Shown here in pieces: positions 8,776 through 17,915 of a DNA stretch of 40,282 nt. Within the stretch, counting starts at the first letter, position 1. Each line of letters starts with the position of its first letter. The stretch is from Pseudomonadota bacterium. GTDB taxonomy: Bacteria > Pseudomonadota > Alphaproteobacteria > Rickettsiales > UBA3002. The stretch spans positions 1-40,282 of the forward strand of contig CAUJIC010000080.1 of NCBI GenBank assembly GCA_963205305.1. Reading direction: 5' to 3'. Both the position numbers and the translations under genes were made by a program. A model generated the notes under the pieces. That model was not told where the DNA came from and made no database searches. It saw nothing but the letters and a program-made list of their open reading frames with translations.

Positions 8776-9324
8776 CTAGAGCACCTGTGCAATGGCGTCG
8801 GGCGTTTCGGCCGATACTTCGGAGAGCGTATCTGCCAGCACTTTCACACTGATCATTTTATCAGGGTTTGCGGGTGGCTCGCCGCGCGTAATTTTATCGA
8901 CATACCCCATGCCATCGATCACCACGCCCCACGCAGTGTACTGGCCATCGAGGAAGCCCGCGTTTTTGAAGCAGATGAAAAACTGCGAGTTTGCACTATC
9001 CACGTTTTGCGAGCGTGCCATGGAGCATACGCCGCGATCATGCGATGCCTTGTTGAACTCGGCCTTGAGGTTGGGCTTGCTGCTGCCGCCCATGCCGGTG
9101 CCGGTTGGATCCCCCGTTTGGGCCATGAAACCTTCGATGACGCGGTGGAAGATGATGCCGTCATAAAACCCTTCGCGCACCAATTCCTTGATGCGGGCAA
9201 CGTGCTTGGGCGCCCAATCGGGGCGCAGTTGGATGGTCACCACACCGTCTTTCAGCTGCATCAACAACTTGTTCTCGGGCGATTGCAGATCTACAGGTGC
9301 TGCTTTTTTGTCTTTCTTGGCCAT
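8776..9324 (-). CDS. Cytoplasmic cyclophilin-type peptidyl-prolyl isomerase
   Basis: Cis/trans prolyl isomerase of about 182 residues. The cyclophilin core is complete: FHRVIEGFMAQTGDPTGTG with the catalytic Arg, LKAEF, MAR, NSQFFICF and FLDGQYTAWG. There is no signal peptide; it begins with the lysine-rich MAKKDKKAAP and should stay in the cytoplasm. The ATG at 9324 is preceded by GAGAG at a good distance, and the longer upstream frame is rejected because it is arginine/glutamine-rich non-homologous sequence. It lies 13 bp from an exported paralogue, with which it shares most core motifs, pointing to a tandem duplication. Confidence 0.92.
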   Translation of the reverse strand: MAKKDKKAAPVDLQSPENKLLMQLKDGVVTIQLRPDWAPKHVARIKELVREGFYDGIIFHRVIEGFMAQTGDPTGTGMGGSSKPNLKAEFNKASHDRGVCSMARSQNVDSANSQFFICFKNAGFLDGQYTAWGVVIDGMGYVDKITRGEPPANPDKMISVKVLADTLSEVSAETPDAIAQVL

Positions 9325-9337
9325 GGTTCTCTCGGGT

Positions 9338-10024
9338 CTAGTGGGTTGCTGGTGCAGCGGCAGCGGCTGGCTTAGCCGTTGTTGCAGGGGTAATCGCTTC
9401 CGATTTCGGCGCGATAACATCTGCAGGCGCTTTGGTCGATGGGTTGGCTGGAGCCGCAGCAGGTGCAGCCGCCTTCGCTACATCCGCAGCCACTTTCAGG
9501 CTGATGATTTTATCGGGGTTGCTCACCGAACCATTGTTTGCCGCATCACCTTTTTTGATGTTGTTCACAAACTGCATACCATCAATCACTTGGCCGAAGG
9601 CGGTGTATTGGCCATCGAGGAAGCTGGCGGGCTTGAAGCAAATGAAGAACTGCGAGTTCGCACTATCGGGCGAGCCAGCGCGCGCCATGCTGAGTGTACC
9701 TGTCACGTGCTTGGTGCTGTTAAATTCTGCTTTCAAATCGGGCAAATCCGAACCGCCCGAGCCCGTGCCCGTTGGGTCGCCCGTTTGCGCCATGAAGCCC
9801 TCAATCACGCGGTGGAACACAATGCCGTTATAGAAGCCCTTGCGGGTGAGTTCTTTGATGCGTTTTACGTGGTTGGGTGCCACTTCTGGCTTCAGCTGAA
9901 TTACCACCGTGCCATCCTTGAGCTGCAACAGCAGCGTGTTTTCAGGATCTTTAATCTCCGCCGCATTGGCAGTGGAAACGCTGAGCATCATGGCAAGGCC
10001 AAGAATCAGGGAACGAATACGCAT
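9338..10024 (-). CDS. Exported cyclophilin-type peptidyl-prolyl isomerase with Ala/Pro-rich tail
   Basis: Periplasmic folding factor. A signal peptide (MRIRSLILGLAMMLSVSTANA, cleavage before AEI) precedes a cyclophilin domain with FHRVIEGFMAQTGDPTGTG, LKAEF, SMARAGSPDSANSQFF and FLDGQYTAFG. The last ~50 residues are Ala/Pro/Thr-rich and probably unstructured. ATG 10024 is preceded by CGGAG seven bases away. It is the first gene of a probable operon with the cytoplasmic cyclophilin, queA and tgt. The gene name (ppiA-like) is not assigned because the E. coli names do not map cleanly onto alphaproteobacterial paralogues. Confidence 0.92.
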   Translation of the reverse strand: MRIRSLILGLAMMLSVSTANAAEIKDPENTLLLQLKDGTVVIQLKPEVAPNHVKRIKELTRKGFYNGIVFHRVIEGFMAQTGDPTGTGSGGSDLPDLKAEFNSTKHVTGTLSMARAGSPDSANSQFFICFKPASFLDGQYTAFGQVIDGMQFVNNIKKGDAANNGSVSNPDKIISLKVAADVAKAAAPAAAPANPSTKAPADVIAPKSEAITPATTAKPAAAAAPATH

Positions 10025-10159
10025 GGTCAAACTCCGTTGGTTTATGATGGGGGTGGTTTAGCGGGGTTTCAGGCGGCTTGCAACTAGCAAACGTAGCTTC
10101 GGGGGTTGAATTTCGGCCACAATTCTGCTAAACACACGCTAAACCTTTGGAGCTTGTTT

Positions 10160-10618
10160 ATGCGCGCTATTCACCTCGCTGTTGCACTTATGCTGACCAT
10201 GCCGTTTGCTGTTCAGGCAAAATCGATGGATCGCGCAGTGCTCGGCCACGCCGTGAACCCCTTTCAGCAGCCGCCATGCGTGGATGGCATGACCAAGACC
10301 GCAAACATCTCCATCAATTTTAACGGGCAGGAAGAAACGCTTGCCAAGGCCCGCGCAGCGTTCGATACGCAGAAAAAAGCCATGGAGGCCGAATCGACCA
10401 AACTTGGCGGCAACCAAATCCAACTTTCTAACTACAGCTACAATGTTTCGGCCAATTCCAACTACAACAACGGCACGCCGAGCATGACCTATAACTTCTC
10501 TGGCAACTTGAACTATCAGGTGGCGAGTGAGGAGGTGGCACAAAAACTAAGTGACCGACTGGTGGAAATGAAGCGTCAGTTCAACATGAACCTGAACGCC
10601 AATCGCTGTCAAAATTAG
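10160..10618 (+). CDS. Secreted hypothetical protein, possibly SIMPL (DUF541)-like
   Basis: A 152-residue exported protein. The signal peptide is MRAIHLAVALMLTMPFAVQA, followed by a mature region with alternating polar/hydrophobic strands (ISINFNGQEETLAKARAAF, an Asn/Tyr/Ser-rich stretch, then a helix SEEVAQKLSDRLVEMKRQF). A helix after a beta strand starting ANISINFNGQEET is reminiscent of SIMPL domains, but I would not rely on it. Two Cys remain in the mature protein. ATG 10160 has GGAG seven bases upstream. It is transcribed divergently from the cyclophilin and ends 10 bp from coaD, tail to tail. Confidence 0.7.
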   Translation: MRAIHLAVALMLTMPFAVQAKSMDRAVLGHAVNPFQQPPCVDGMTKTANISINFNGQEETLAKARAAFDTQKKAMEAESTKLGGNQIQLSNYSYNVSANSNYNNGTPSMTYNFSGNLNYQVASEEVAQKLSDRLVEMKRQFNMNLNANRCQN

Positions 10619-10627
10619 TCAGCCCAG

Positions 10628-11131
10628 CTAGCCGCGCGGCAGCAAATACTCTTGGCTAATCATCTCCGCCACATCGGGCGAAACGAACTTACTTACATCG
10701 CCACCCAAGCGGCCAATTTGTTTTACAAAGCGCGATGAAATGAAGTGCGTGGCGTCGCTGGCGGTGAGGAATACGGTTTCAATTTCCGCCGCGATTTTAT
10801 TGTTCACCGAGGCCATTTGGAATTCATATTCAAAATCAGAAACTGCGCGTAAGCCACGGATTAATAACGTTGCCCCCTCCTCGCGCGCGAAGTTGACAAG
10901 CAGGCCCGAGAAAGGCTTCACCTTAATGCGCGTTTCATCAACACCGAGTGCATTGCTGATGTCTTTTTCAACCATCGCTGCACGGGTCTTCACATCGAAC
11001 AAGGGCTGCTTCGCCGAATCGAGCGCCACACCAATGACCAGCTTATCCACCACATTCAGCGCACGGCGAATGATGTCCATGTGACCGAAGGTGATGGGGT
11101 CGAATGTTCCTGGATAGATACCTGTACGCAT
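10628..11131 (-). CDS. coaD: Phosphopantetheine adenylyltransferase
   Basis: Penultimate step of coenzyme A synthesis: 4'-phosphopantetheine + ATP to dephospho-CoA + PPi. A 167-residue nucleotidyltransferase with the N-terminal GTFDPITFGHMDIIRRA ((T/H)xGH motif, His17), LIRGLRAVSDFEYEFQMA and the C-terminal ISSRFVKQI, close to the usual ISST/SS..R motif. Normal length. Its position between gyrA and the cyclophilin/queA/tgt block matches the alphaproteobacterial order, although the luxR-type gene intervenes here. Confidence 0.96.
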   Translation of the reverse strand: MRTGIYPGTFDPITFGHMDIIRRALNVVDKLVIGVALDSAKQPLFDVKTRAAMVEKDISNALGVDETRIKVKPFSGLLVNFAREEGATLLIRGLRAVSDFEYEFQMASVNNKIAAEIETVFLTASDATHFISSRFVKQIGRLGGDVSKFVSPDVAEMISQEYLLPRG

Positions 11132-11281
11132 GGACTGAACTTATTGAATTTATGTATACTTGCAAGGTTAAAGTGGTCTGCCGAACCATCCAGAATAACG
11201 CATTGTCATCAAATCTTAATACTTCTCAACAATATCGCTGTTACATTTACATATTCAATGTTCGATCATGGATTTACAACT

Positions 11282-12103
11282 ATGGCCCACTACACCAAAA
11301 ACAAAACCTCTTCCCTAAACTCTACGCAAGAATGGTTCGAAGCTTTCGCGAAAACAGCGCCTTATCAGCACAAGCCCGTTGATTTGTCGTTATTAACCCA
11401 ACAGGAAATACGGGCGCTTGAGTTATTGTGCAGCGGAAATACCCTTAAGGAAGCCGCAAAAGAAATGTTTTCTGCCAAGGGCGAGCGTTTGTCCCACTTT
11501 ACTGTAGGTGATTATGAGATCGCTATACACACTAAATTGCATGTAAAAAACCGCACAGAGATGGTTAAAGCCGCGCTAGCTGCTGGAGTAATAAAGCCAA
11601 TCGAAGGTTCGGATCTGACAACCTTAATACAAAAATACGCGACTCTCTCAAAACGCGAACACGAAGTATTTGAGCTAATCGCAAACGGTAAAACAGCAGA
11701 AGAGACGAGCAAGGAGCTCTGCATGTCGGTAAATACGAGTAGTGATTATAAAAAGAAAATCTACTTAAAACTCGGAATAACTAATATTGCGGATGCAACG
11801 CGGAGCTACGTTTCCCTGAAATTGGAAGCTGACAGGCTGATTGCGGCGAAGCAGGCGACACCAGAAATGGAAACGCCAGTGGTACTTGAAACGCCGCAAC
11901 CTTCATCAGAAGTGGCAGACCACTTCGCGCCTACACCTGTGGTGCATTCTGTAACCAGAGACCTGCCGCCACTTTCTGCAGTGGGATTAGCAGCAGCTCG
12001 TCGCAGTTATGACGATGAACTTGTGGTCGGTCGCCCCGACAGCCAAGCAGCCAGATTACTTGAAGGTAGATACTATCGCTCAGGAGAGCTGACTAGTTTA
12101 TAG
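11282..12103 (+). CDS. Regulator with two tandem LuxR/GerE-type helix-turn-helix domains
   Basis: About 273 residues with no sensor domain. Two GerE-like DNA-binding domains stand in series. The first runs from LLTQQEIRALELLCSGNTLKEAAKEMF to KNRTEMVKAALAAGVI (about residues 30-105). The second runs from ATLSKREHEVFELIANGKTAEETSKEL to NIADATRSYVSL (about 118-180). The first carries a short insert (SAKGERLSH) before its recognition helix. The last ~85 residues are Pro/Glu/Ser-rich and probably disordered. The region is AT-richer than its neighbours. The start is uncertain: ATG 11282 is chosen, ATG 11258 is in frame, and neither has a strong Shine-Dalgarno. Ends 4 bp from the convergent gyrA stop. 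The target is unknown. Confidence 0.75.
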   Translation: MAHYTKNKTSSLNSTQEWFEAFAKTAPYQHKPVDLSLLTQQEIRALELLCSGNTLKEAAKEMFSAKGERLSHFTVGDYEIAIHTKLHVKNRTEMVKAALAAGVIKPIEGSDLTTLIQKYATLSKREHEVFELIANGKTAEETSKELCMSVNTSSDYKKKIYLKLGITNIADATRSYVSLKLEADRLIAAKQATPEMETPVVLETPQPSSEVADHFAPTPVVHSVTRDLPPLSAVGLAAARRSYDDELVVGRPDSQAARLLEGRYYRSGELTSL

Positions 12104-12107
12104 GCAA

Positions 12108-14822
12108 CTATTCGGCTGCAGGAGTTTCGCCCTCAGCTTCAACTGCCCCATCCTCGACCAGCAACTCGCCCTTAATCCGCACGGCGGAGATAACTTGTTC
12201 CTTGCCTTCGGTGCGGAAGGTGATGACGCCTTGGCTGGTGCGGCCACAGATGCGGATATCCTCGACAGGCGTACGAATCAGCGTGCCCTTGTTGGTCATC
12301 AGCATAATCTGGTCGCCATTTTCGACAGGGAAGCTGGCGATGATGTTGCCGTTCTTTTTGCTGATGCCCATGCCCGTGACGCCCGAACCACCACGCCCCG
12401 TGACGCGGTATTCAAACGCGCTGGTGCGCTTGCCATAACCATTCTCGGTGATGGTGAGGAGCATCTCCTCGGCCTTGCTCATCTCGGCGATTTTCTCTTC
12501 ACTGATGGTGATGTTGGATAGGTCAATGGCTTCACCATCGGCCTCCTCCTGCCCTGCCGCGCGGCGGCGGGCGGATGCGACTTTGCGGTAATCCTCGCGC
12601 TCCTCAGCCGTTGCACGAATGCCGTGCAGGATGGAGATGGAAACCACGCGGTCTTTATCGGCGAGTTTCATGCCGCGCACACCATCGCTCGTGCGGGATT
12701 TAAACACGCGCACCGCATCCACAGGGAAGCGCATGGCCTTGCCCTCGTATGACGCTAGCAGCACATGGTCTTCCTCGTTACAGGTTTTCACGCCGACGAG
12801 TTTATCGCCTTCATCCAAACGAATGGCGATTTTGCCGTTGCTTTGAACCGATTTGAAATCGCTCAGATCGTTACGGCGTACATTGCCTTGCGCGGTGGCG
12901 AAGAAGATGTTGAGTTTGTCCCAATCTTCCTCGTTTTCGGGCAGTGGCATGAAGGTTTCAATCGTCTCGCCAGCCTTCAGCGGGAAGATGTTCACGAGTG
13001 CCTTGCCGCGCGCTTGTGGCGTGGAAAGCGGCAGGCGATAGACTTTGAGTTTATAGACCTGACCCGTGGAGCTGAAGAACAGAACCGGCGTGTGCGTGCT
13101 CGTCACAAACAATTCCGTCGTTGCGTCTTCATCGCGCAGATCAATCCCTGAACGGCCCTTGCCGCCGCGTTTTTGTGCACGGTACGTGGCGAGTGGCACG
13201 CGCTTGATGTAGCCACCTTGGGTGACCATCACCACCATTTCCTCACGCGCGATGAGGTCTTCGATGTCGATTTCGGCTTCGGATTCTTGAATCTCGGTGC
13301 GACGTGGCACGGCGAATTGGGCTTTCACTTCCACCAACTCATTACGCATCAATGCATAGAGTTTCTCGCGGCTGCCGAGGATGGAGAGATACTCTTTAAT
13401 CTCGACCGCTAGCTCACCCAATTCACCATCAATCTTCTCGCGCTCCAACCCAGTGAGGCGTGCAAGGCGCAGTTCGAGGATGGCTTTGGCTTGTGCCTCG
13501 GTGAAGAAAATCTTGTCGCCATTCAGCACGTTGCCCGAATCTTCTACCAAGTTAAGCAAAGCAACAATGTCGCCCGCTTTCCACTCGCGGCGCATCAATT
13601 CTTCCTTCGCCACTACAGGATCAGGCGAGTTACGAATCACCGCAATCACTTCGTCGATGTTCGCTACGGCAATCGCCAGACCAATCAACACATGGGCGCG
13701 GTCGCGCGCTTTATTGAGCTTGAATTGTGTGCGGCGCGAAATCACTTCTTCGCGGAAGGCGATGAAGGCCGTGAGCACTTTACGCAAATCGAGCAACTCA
13801 GGGCGGCCACCATTGAGCGCCAACATGTTCACGCCAAAGCTGGTTTGCAGCGGGGTGTAGCTGTAAAGTTGGTTCAGCACCACCTCACCCATCGCATCTT
13901 TTTTGATTTCGATGACGACGCGCACACCCGATTTGTCGGACTCATCGCGCAGATCGCTAATGCCTTCGATTTTCTTTTCCTTCACCAGTTCCGCAATGCG
14001 CTCGACAAGGCGCGCTTTGTTCACTTGGTACGGCACTTCGTGAATGATAATCGCCTCGCGGCCTTTTTTATCGACCTCGATTTCGCACTTACCGCGCATG
14101 ACAACCGAACCACGGCCCGTATGCATGGCCGAGTGCGAACCCGTGCGGCCAAGGATGATGCCGCCGGTTGGGAAATCAGGCGCGGGACACGCGGCCATCA
14201 GCTCATCAATCGTCGCCTCGGGGTTGTCGATGAGCATGCAGGTGGCATCCACCACCTCGCCAAGGTTGTGCGGCGGAATGTTGGTGGCCATGCCCACCGC
14301 AATGCCGCTGCCGCCATTGACCAGCAAGTTCGGGTAGCGCGCAGGGAGCACGGTAGGTTCTTGCTCCGCACCGTCGTAGTTTTCTTGGTAGTTCACGGTG
14401 TCGAACTCGATATCGTTGAGCAGCGCGTGTGCGGCTTTGCTCAAACGTGATTCGGTGTAACGCATCGCGGCCGCGTTATCGCCATCCATGGAGCCGAAGT
14501 TCCCTTGGCCATCCACCAACATCAGGCTCATGCTAAACGGTTGCGCCATACGCACCAACGCATCGTAGATCGCGCTATCGCCATGCGGGTGGTATTTACC
14601 CATCACATCACCGACGATACGCGCCGATTTTTTGTAAGGCTTGTTATATTCAACGCCCAGCTCCAACATGCCGAACAAAATGCGGCGATGCACGGGCTTC
14701 AAACCATCGCGCACATCCGGAATCGCACGCGAAACGATGACGCTCATGGCGTAATCGAGGTAGGATTTACGCATTTCCTCTTCAATGGAAATGGGAAGAA
14801 TTTCGGCGATGTTGCTGCTCAT
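12108..14822 (-). CDS. gyrA: DNA gyrase subunit A
   Basis: ATP-dependent negative supercoiling, breaking and rejoining DNA through Tyr122 (AAMRYTE). 904 residues: winged-helix and tower domains, then a six-bladed C-terminal beta-pinwheel with the GyrA box QKRGGKG and a short acidic tail. The quinolone-resistance region reads [13 protein letters not shown] with Ser83 and Asp87 in E. coli numbering, the sensitive-type residues. ATG 14822. A one-mismatch CtrA-type box and an exact DnaA box lie upstream, so cell-cycle-linked expression is possible. The gene converges with the luxR-type gene with 4 bp between stops. Confidence 0.98.
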   Translation of the reverse strand: MSSNIAEILPISIEEEMRKSYLDYAMSVIVSRAIPDVRDGLKPVHRRILFGMLELGVEYNKPYKKSARIVGDVMGKYHPHGDSAIYDALVRMAQPFSMSLMLVDGQGNFGSMDGDNAAAMRYTESRLSKAAHALLNDIEFDTVNYQENYDGAEQEPTVLPARYPNLLVNGGSGIAVGMATNIPPHNLGEVVDATCMLIDNPEATIDELMAACPAPDFPTGGIILGRTGSHSAMHTGRGSVVMRGKCEIEVDKKGREAIIIHEVPYQVNKARLVERIAELVKEKKIEGISDLRDESDKSGVRVVIEIKKDAMGEVVLNQLYSYTPLQTSFGVNMLALNGGRPELLDLRKVLTAFIAFREEVISRRTQFKLNKARDRAHVLIGLAIAVANIDEVIAVIRNSPDPVVAKEELMRREWKAGDIVALLNLVEDSGNVLNGDKIFFTEAQAKAILELRLARLTGLEREKIDGELGELAVEIKEYLSILGSREKLYALMRNELVEVKAQFAVPRRTEIQESEAEIDIEDLIAREEMVVMVTQGGYIKRVPLATYRAQKRGGKGRSGIDLRDEDATTELFVTSTHTPVLFFSSTGQVYKLKVYRLPLSTPQARGKALVNIFPLKAGETIETFMPLPENEEDWDKLNIFFATAQGNVRRNDLSDFKSVQSNGKIAIRLDEGDKLVGVKTCNEEDHVLLASYEGKAMRFPVDAVRVFKSRTSDGVRGMKLADKDRVVSISILHGIRATAEEREDYRKVASARRRAAGQEEADGEAIDLSNITISEEKIAEMSKAEEMLLTITENGYGKRTSAFEYRVTGRGGSGVTGMGISKKNGNIIASFPVENGDQIMLMTNKGTLIRTPVEDIRICGRTSQGVITFRTEGKEQVISAVRIKGELLVEDGAVEAEGETPAAE

Positions 14823-14862
14823 GGACTAACCCTTTAGTTTTAATGTGGGTTAGTTGTAGCGG

Positions 14863-14877
14863 ATAAGGCACGATTAA
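14863..14877. promoter_or_regulatory. CtrA-type box upstream of gyrA (one mismatch)
   Basis: ATAA-N7-TTAA followed by CC, against the CtrA consensus TTAA-N7-TTAAC. It lies 40 nt before the gyrA start codon, a distance seen for the other boxes in the window. One mismatch in eight means it could be chance; it is listed because of its position. Confidence 0.35.
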
Positions 14878-14894
14878 CCAGCCGCGAGGCGCAG

Positions 14895-14903
14895 TTATCC
14901 ACA
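14895..14903 (+). promoter_or_regulatory. DnaA-box match upstream of gyrA
   Basis: TTATCCACA, an exact match to the bacterial DnaA box, lies 72 nt upstream of the gyrA start. It is a single copy without neighbouring boxes or an AT-rich unwinding element, so it is not an origin. It could be a regulatory or titration site, or chance. Confidence 0.35.
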
Positions 14904-14957
14904 GGTTGGGGACGGTTTTAGGGGGTAAAAAGGGAATGGCTGTGCTTGGCGCGAAAC

Positions 14958-15590
14958 TTAGGCAATATGAGCGCCTTCAGCCCCGCGTTTCTGGCCAGTA
15001 TCGGCAATACGAGTGACAGACGAGCTATCGTTATACTGGCGCATACTCTCAGGAACTTTAAAGTCAGCATTTGCAAGCAATGCGGCGAAGGGGTTGGCGG
15101 GTGCAGCCGCGGGCGCTTCACGCCCTTCCACTTTTGCCACGGTTTCTTCGTGCATGGCCTTTGTGTTGTTTTGGCCATCGAGCTGCTGCGCTTGTTTTTG
15201 CTGCTCTACGGCTTGGGTGGCCACATTCTGAGCGAAGGCAGCGCCGCCTACATCCGCACCAATTCTTTGCGTAATGGCACCGACATTTTCGCCCTTGGCA
15301 GCGGCTTCTTTGGCAATATTCTGTGCCTCAGCAATTTGGGTGGAGGCACTGCGCTCGGGCTCTGGCTGTTTTAAAAGCTCTGCCAACCGTTCCGCAGCGG
15401 GCGACACGGGAGCAGGCGAAGCCGCCTGTAGATTATCAATCGCGGCTTGAACAGTGCTTGCAACTTCTTTGTCCGGTTTTTTGGTCATCAAAGCAATGCG
15501 TTCGGCAAGGGCGACCTGCTCCTCGGGTGACATGCCCTTGATAGCTTCAAACAGCTTTTCATGATTCGCGGTATCTGCCTGAGTGACCAT
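14958..15590 (-). CDS. Orphan Ala/Gln-rich cytoplasmic protein
   Basis: 210 residues, family not recognised. There is no signal peptide or membrane segment. An N-terminal helical part contains GMSPEEQVALAERIALM, then Ala/Gln/Glu-rich sequence with likely coiled-coil character (IAEAQNIAKEAAAKGENV, then ATQAVEQQKQAQQLDGQ), an Ala/Pro hinge and a polar C-terminus. The neighbour at 15665-16459 has a comparable LSPDQQVAIVQHAQ motif, so the two may be distant relatives. ATG 15590 has AAAGG five bases upstream. A perfect TTAA-N7-TTAAC box sits 39 nt before the start, suggesting CtrA control. Function unknown; the open frame, ribosome site and promoter box make the gene real. Confidence 0.7.
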   Translation of the reverse strand: MVTQADTANHEKLFEAIKGMSPEEQVALAERIALMTKKPDKEVASTVQAAIDNLQAASPAPVSPAAERLAELLKQPEPERSASTQIAEAQNIAKEAAAKGENVGAITQRIGADVGGAAFAQNVATQAVEQQKQAQQLDGQNNTKAMHEETVAKVEGREAPAAAPANPFAALLANADFKVPESMRQYNDSSSVTRIADTGQKRGAEGAHIA

Positions 15591-15629
15591 ACTAACCTTT
15601 ATCTACCCTAGAATCTTATCAGCTAATAA

Positions 15630-15644
15630 TTAACAACCTATTAA
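15630..15644. promoter_or_regulatory. Perfect CtrA-type box (TTAA-N7-TTAAC)
   Basis: TTAA CAACCTA TTAA followed by C, an exact fit to the CtrA full-site consensus. It lies 39 nt upstream of the start at 15590 and just after the stop of the other Ala-rich gene. Its placement in a 74-nt intergenic gap at core-promoter distance argues against chance. Confidence 0.65.
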
Positions 15645-15664
15645 CTTTTGTCGCACGAAACATG

Positions 15665-16459
15665 TTACGCCCTACTCCAGCCTTCTTGCCCTCTGGTCTG
15701 CTCAGCAGTACGCACATCGGGCACTTCTGGGCGCGCTAGCAACCCAAGCGATGCAAGTGATGCCGATGCCACGGGCAGACGATCCGACTCGATGCCATAT
15801 TCATTGGGTTCACGCTGCGCAGGCGCTGATGCGCTTAGCAAGGGCGCGACCGCCGCTGCACCACCAAGCACTGCTGCGCCACCAACCAATGCGCCCAGCA
15901 TGCCTTGAATAGCTGCCCTATCACGCGCGGCTTCTTCTGCTGCCTTTTGGGCAACTTGCTCGGCAGTGGTGCCTTGCTGCTGCGCCACTTGCTCGTAAAT
16001 CGCTTCTTTAGCTGCATCTGTTAGAGCAGGGTCATTAAAGCGCACCTGATCAAGTGGCTGGCCATTCGCGACTGCTTGCGCTGCCATGCGCGCATAATCG
16101 GCCGCGGCCTGCTGCGTGGCTTGGGTATCGCCACCCACACCGACCGACTCCGCCACTGCGCGTGCAACGCCAGCATCATAGCCACCTTGCAGCAGCGACG
16201 CCTCGGCGTTGACGCTTTGCTGGTTGATGTTCGTTTCGATAAATTCACGAAGCGCTTCACCCGTGAGACCATTCGCTTGAGCATGCTGCACGATAGCAAC
16301 TTGCTGGTCGGGCGATAGTTGGTTGATGAGGCTGGCCACATCGGGCGCTGCCACTGGCGCGGCCTCGACAACTGTTGGCGCAGCAGGCGCTACCTCAGCA
16401 ACAGGTGCTACCGCAGGAGGCACATAACCATATAGATTGTTCTCTTGACCTTCGCTCAT
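15665..16459 (-). CDS. Orphan Ala-rich protein with a C-terminal hydrophobic Gly/Ala segment
   Basis: 264 residues, family not recognised. An N-terminal Pro/Ala/Val-rich stretch is followed by INQLSPDQQVAIVQHAQANG (about 46-65), a helical Ala/Gln-rich middle, and a hydrophobic Gly/Ala stretch (MLGALVGGAAVLGGAAAVAPLL, split here only by description) near residues 195-217 that could insert in a membrane or pack as a glycine zipper. No N-terminal signal peptide. ATG 16459 has GAGG eight bases upstream and is preferred to the GTG at 16489. A near-perfect CtrA-type box lies 53 nt upstream. It shares the (L/M)SPxxQVA motif and gene order with the next gene, so it may be a partner or paralogue. Confidence 0.68.
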   Translation of the reverse strand: MSEGQENNLYGYVPPAVAPVAEVAPAAPTVVEAAPVAAPDVASLINQLSPDQQVAIVQHAQANGLTGEALREFIETNINQQSVNAEASLLQGGYDAGVARAVAESVGVGGDTQATQQAAADYARMAAQAVANGQPLDQVRFNDPALTDAAKEAIYEQVAQQQGTTAEQVAQKAAEEAARDRAAIQGMLGALVGGAAVLGGAAAVAPLLSASAPAQREPNEYGIESDRLPVASASLASLGLLARPEVPDVRTAEQTRGQEGWSRA

Positions 16460-16512
16460 AGGGGCGCCTCGAACCTGAGATAATTCCACCCTCTTACCTT
16501 ACCATAAAACCA

Positions 16513-16527
16513 TTAATGAAATATTAC
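16513..16527. promoter_or_regulatory. CtrA-type box upstream of the Ala-rich gene (one mismatch)
   Basis: TTAA TGAAATA TTAC on the plus strand, one mismatch to TTAA-N7-TTAA. It lies 53 nt before the start at 16459 in the argG/Ala-rich gene gap. The equivalent position carries a perfect box before the next gene. Confidence 0.45.
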
Positions 16528-16559
16528 AGTTTTATGACAATTTTAGTAATCAAAGGATA

Positions 16560-17768
16560 TTACTTCGCCCCTTGATGACGCAGACGCAGGCGTAAGGCAT
16601 TGAGTTTTATGAACCCTTCGGCATCGCGCTGGTTATAGACGCTGTCGGCCTCGAAGGTGACATGCGCCATGGAGTAGAGCGATGTGGGCGATTTACGACC
16701 CACCACCGACACCGAACCTTTATAGAGCTTGAGGCGGACGATACCCGACACATTCTCCTGCGATTTATCAATCAGCGATTGCAGCATTTCGCGCTCTGGC
16801 GAGAACCAATAGCCGAAATAGACGAGCTCGGCATAGCGCGGCATTAGCTCTTCTTTCAAGTGCATAGCGCCACGATCTAAGGTGATGGATTCAATGCCAC
16901 GGTGCGCAGTGTGGAGGATGGTACCACCGGGGGTTTCATACACGCCGCGTGATTTCATGCCCACGTAACGGTTCTCGACCAAATCCAAACGACCGACGCC
17001 ATGACGACCGCCGATGCGGTTCAACTCGGCAAGCAAATTCGCTGGCGAAAGCTTCTGGCCATTCACGGCGACGGCATCACCCTTTTCAAATTCCACTTCG
17101 ATATATTCAGGTGTGTCGGGCGCCGCTTCGGGGTTCACCGTCAGGCGGAACATGGACGTATCAGGCTCGACCCACGGATCCTCGAGCGCTTTGCCTTCGT
17201 AGGAAATGTGGAGCAGGTTGGCATCCATGCTGTAGGGCGCCTCGCCCATTTTATCTTTCGCCACGGGGATTTGGTTCGCCTGCGCGTATTCAATCATCTG
17301 CGTGCGGCTGTTCAGCTTCCACTCGCGCCATGGGGCGATGACGTGGATATCGGGCTGGAGCGCATAATAGCTGAGCTCGAAGCGCACTTGGTCGTTGCCC
17401 TTGCCCGTTGCGCCGTGGCATACCGCATCTGCCCCCGTTTCGCGGGCAATTTCGATTTGGCGTTTAGCAATCAGCGGGCGGGCGATGGAGGTGCCGAGCA
17501 GGTAGACGCCCTCATACAGCGCGTTGGCGCGGAACATGGGGAACACATAATCGCGCACGAATTCTTCGCGCAAATCATCGATAAAAATTTGCTTCACGCC
17601 CATCAGTTCGGCCTTGGCGCGCGCGGGCTCCAGCTCCTCGCCTTGGCCGATATCGGCTGTGAACGTCACCACCTCGCAGTTATATTCCTGCTTCAACCAT
17701 TTGAGAATAATGGAGGTATCGAGCCCGCCTGAATAGGCGAGGACTACTTTTTTGATGGGCTTGCTCAT
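16560..17768 (-). CDS. argG: Argininosuccinate synthase
   Basis: Citrulline + aspartate + ATP to argininosuccinate, the penultimate arginine step. 402 residues, normal for the family. The N-terminal PP-loop [10 protein letters not shown] binds [29 protein letters not shown] and the C-terminal [12 protein letters not shown] region are typical. A strong ribosome site, AGGAGG, stands seven bases before ATG 17768. Transcribed divergently from ppa, with which it shares a 147-nt promoter region. No other arg gene is in the window. Confidence 0.97.
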   Translation of the reverse strand: MSKPIKKVVLAYSGGLDTSIILKWLKQEYNCEVVTFTADIGQGEELEPARAKAELMGVKQIFIDDLREEFVRDYVFPMFRANALYEGVYLLGTSIARPLIAKRQIEIARETGADAVCHGATGKGNDQVRFELSYYALQPDIHVIAPWREWKLNSRTQMIEYAQANQIPVAKDKMGEAPYSMDANLLHISYEGKALEDPWVEPDTSMFRLTVNPEAAPDTPEYIEVEFEKGDAVAVNGQKLSPANLLAELNRIGGRHGVGRLDLVENRYVGMKSRGVYETPGGTILHTAHRGIESITLDRGAMHLKEELMPRYAELVYFGYWFSPEREMLQSLIDKSQENVSGIVRLKLYKGSVSVVGRKSPTSLYSMAHVTFEADSVYNQRDAEGFIKLNALRLRLRHQGAK

Positions 17769-17915
17769 GCGCTTCCTCCTAATGGTGCGCCTCCTTTACG
17801 GCAGGCGCGCCACTCTCGCAAGAATTATTGAAAACTTCTACAAAAGCAGTTGCATCCACCTATCATTTTACGCATAACGCGGTGCAACATAATCTTCTAA
17901 GTACAAGGGTGAATA

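Noticed and set aside
8428-10087. Long plus-strand open frames across the queA/cyclophilin region
   Set aside because: Arg/Ser/Cys-rich, no motifs, antisense to confident genes.
13491-14450. Long open frame opposite gyrA (319 codons)
   Set aside because: His/Arg-rich translation without family motifs; a shadow of the strongly coding gyrA.
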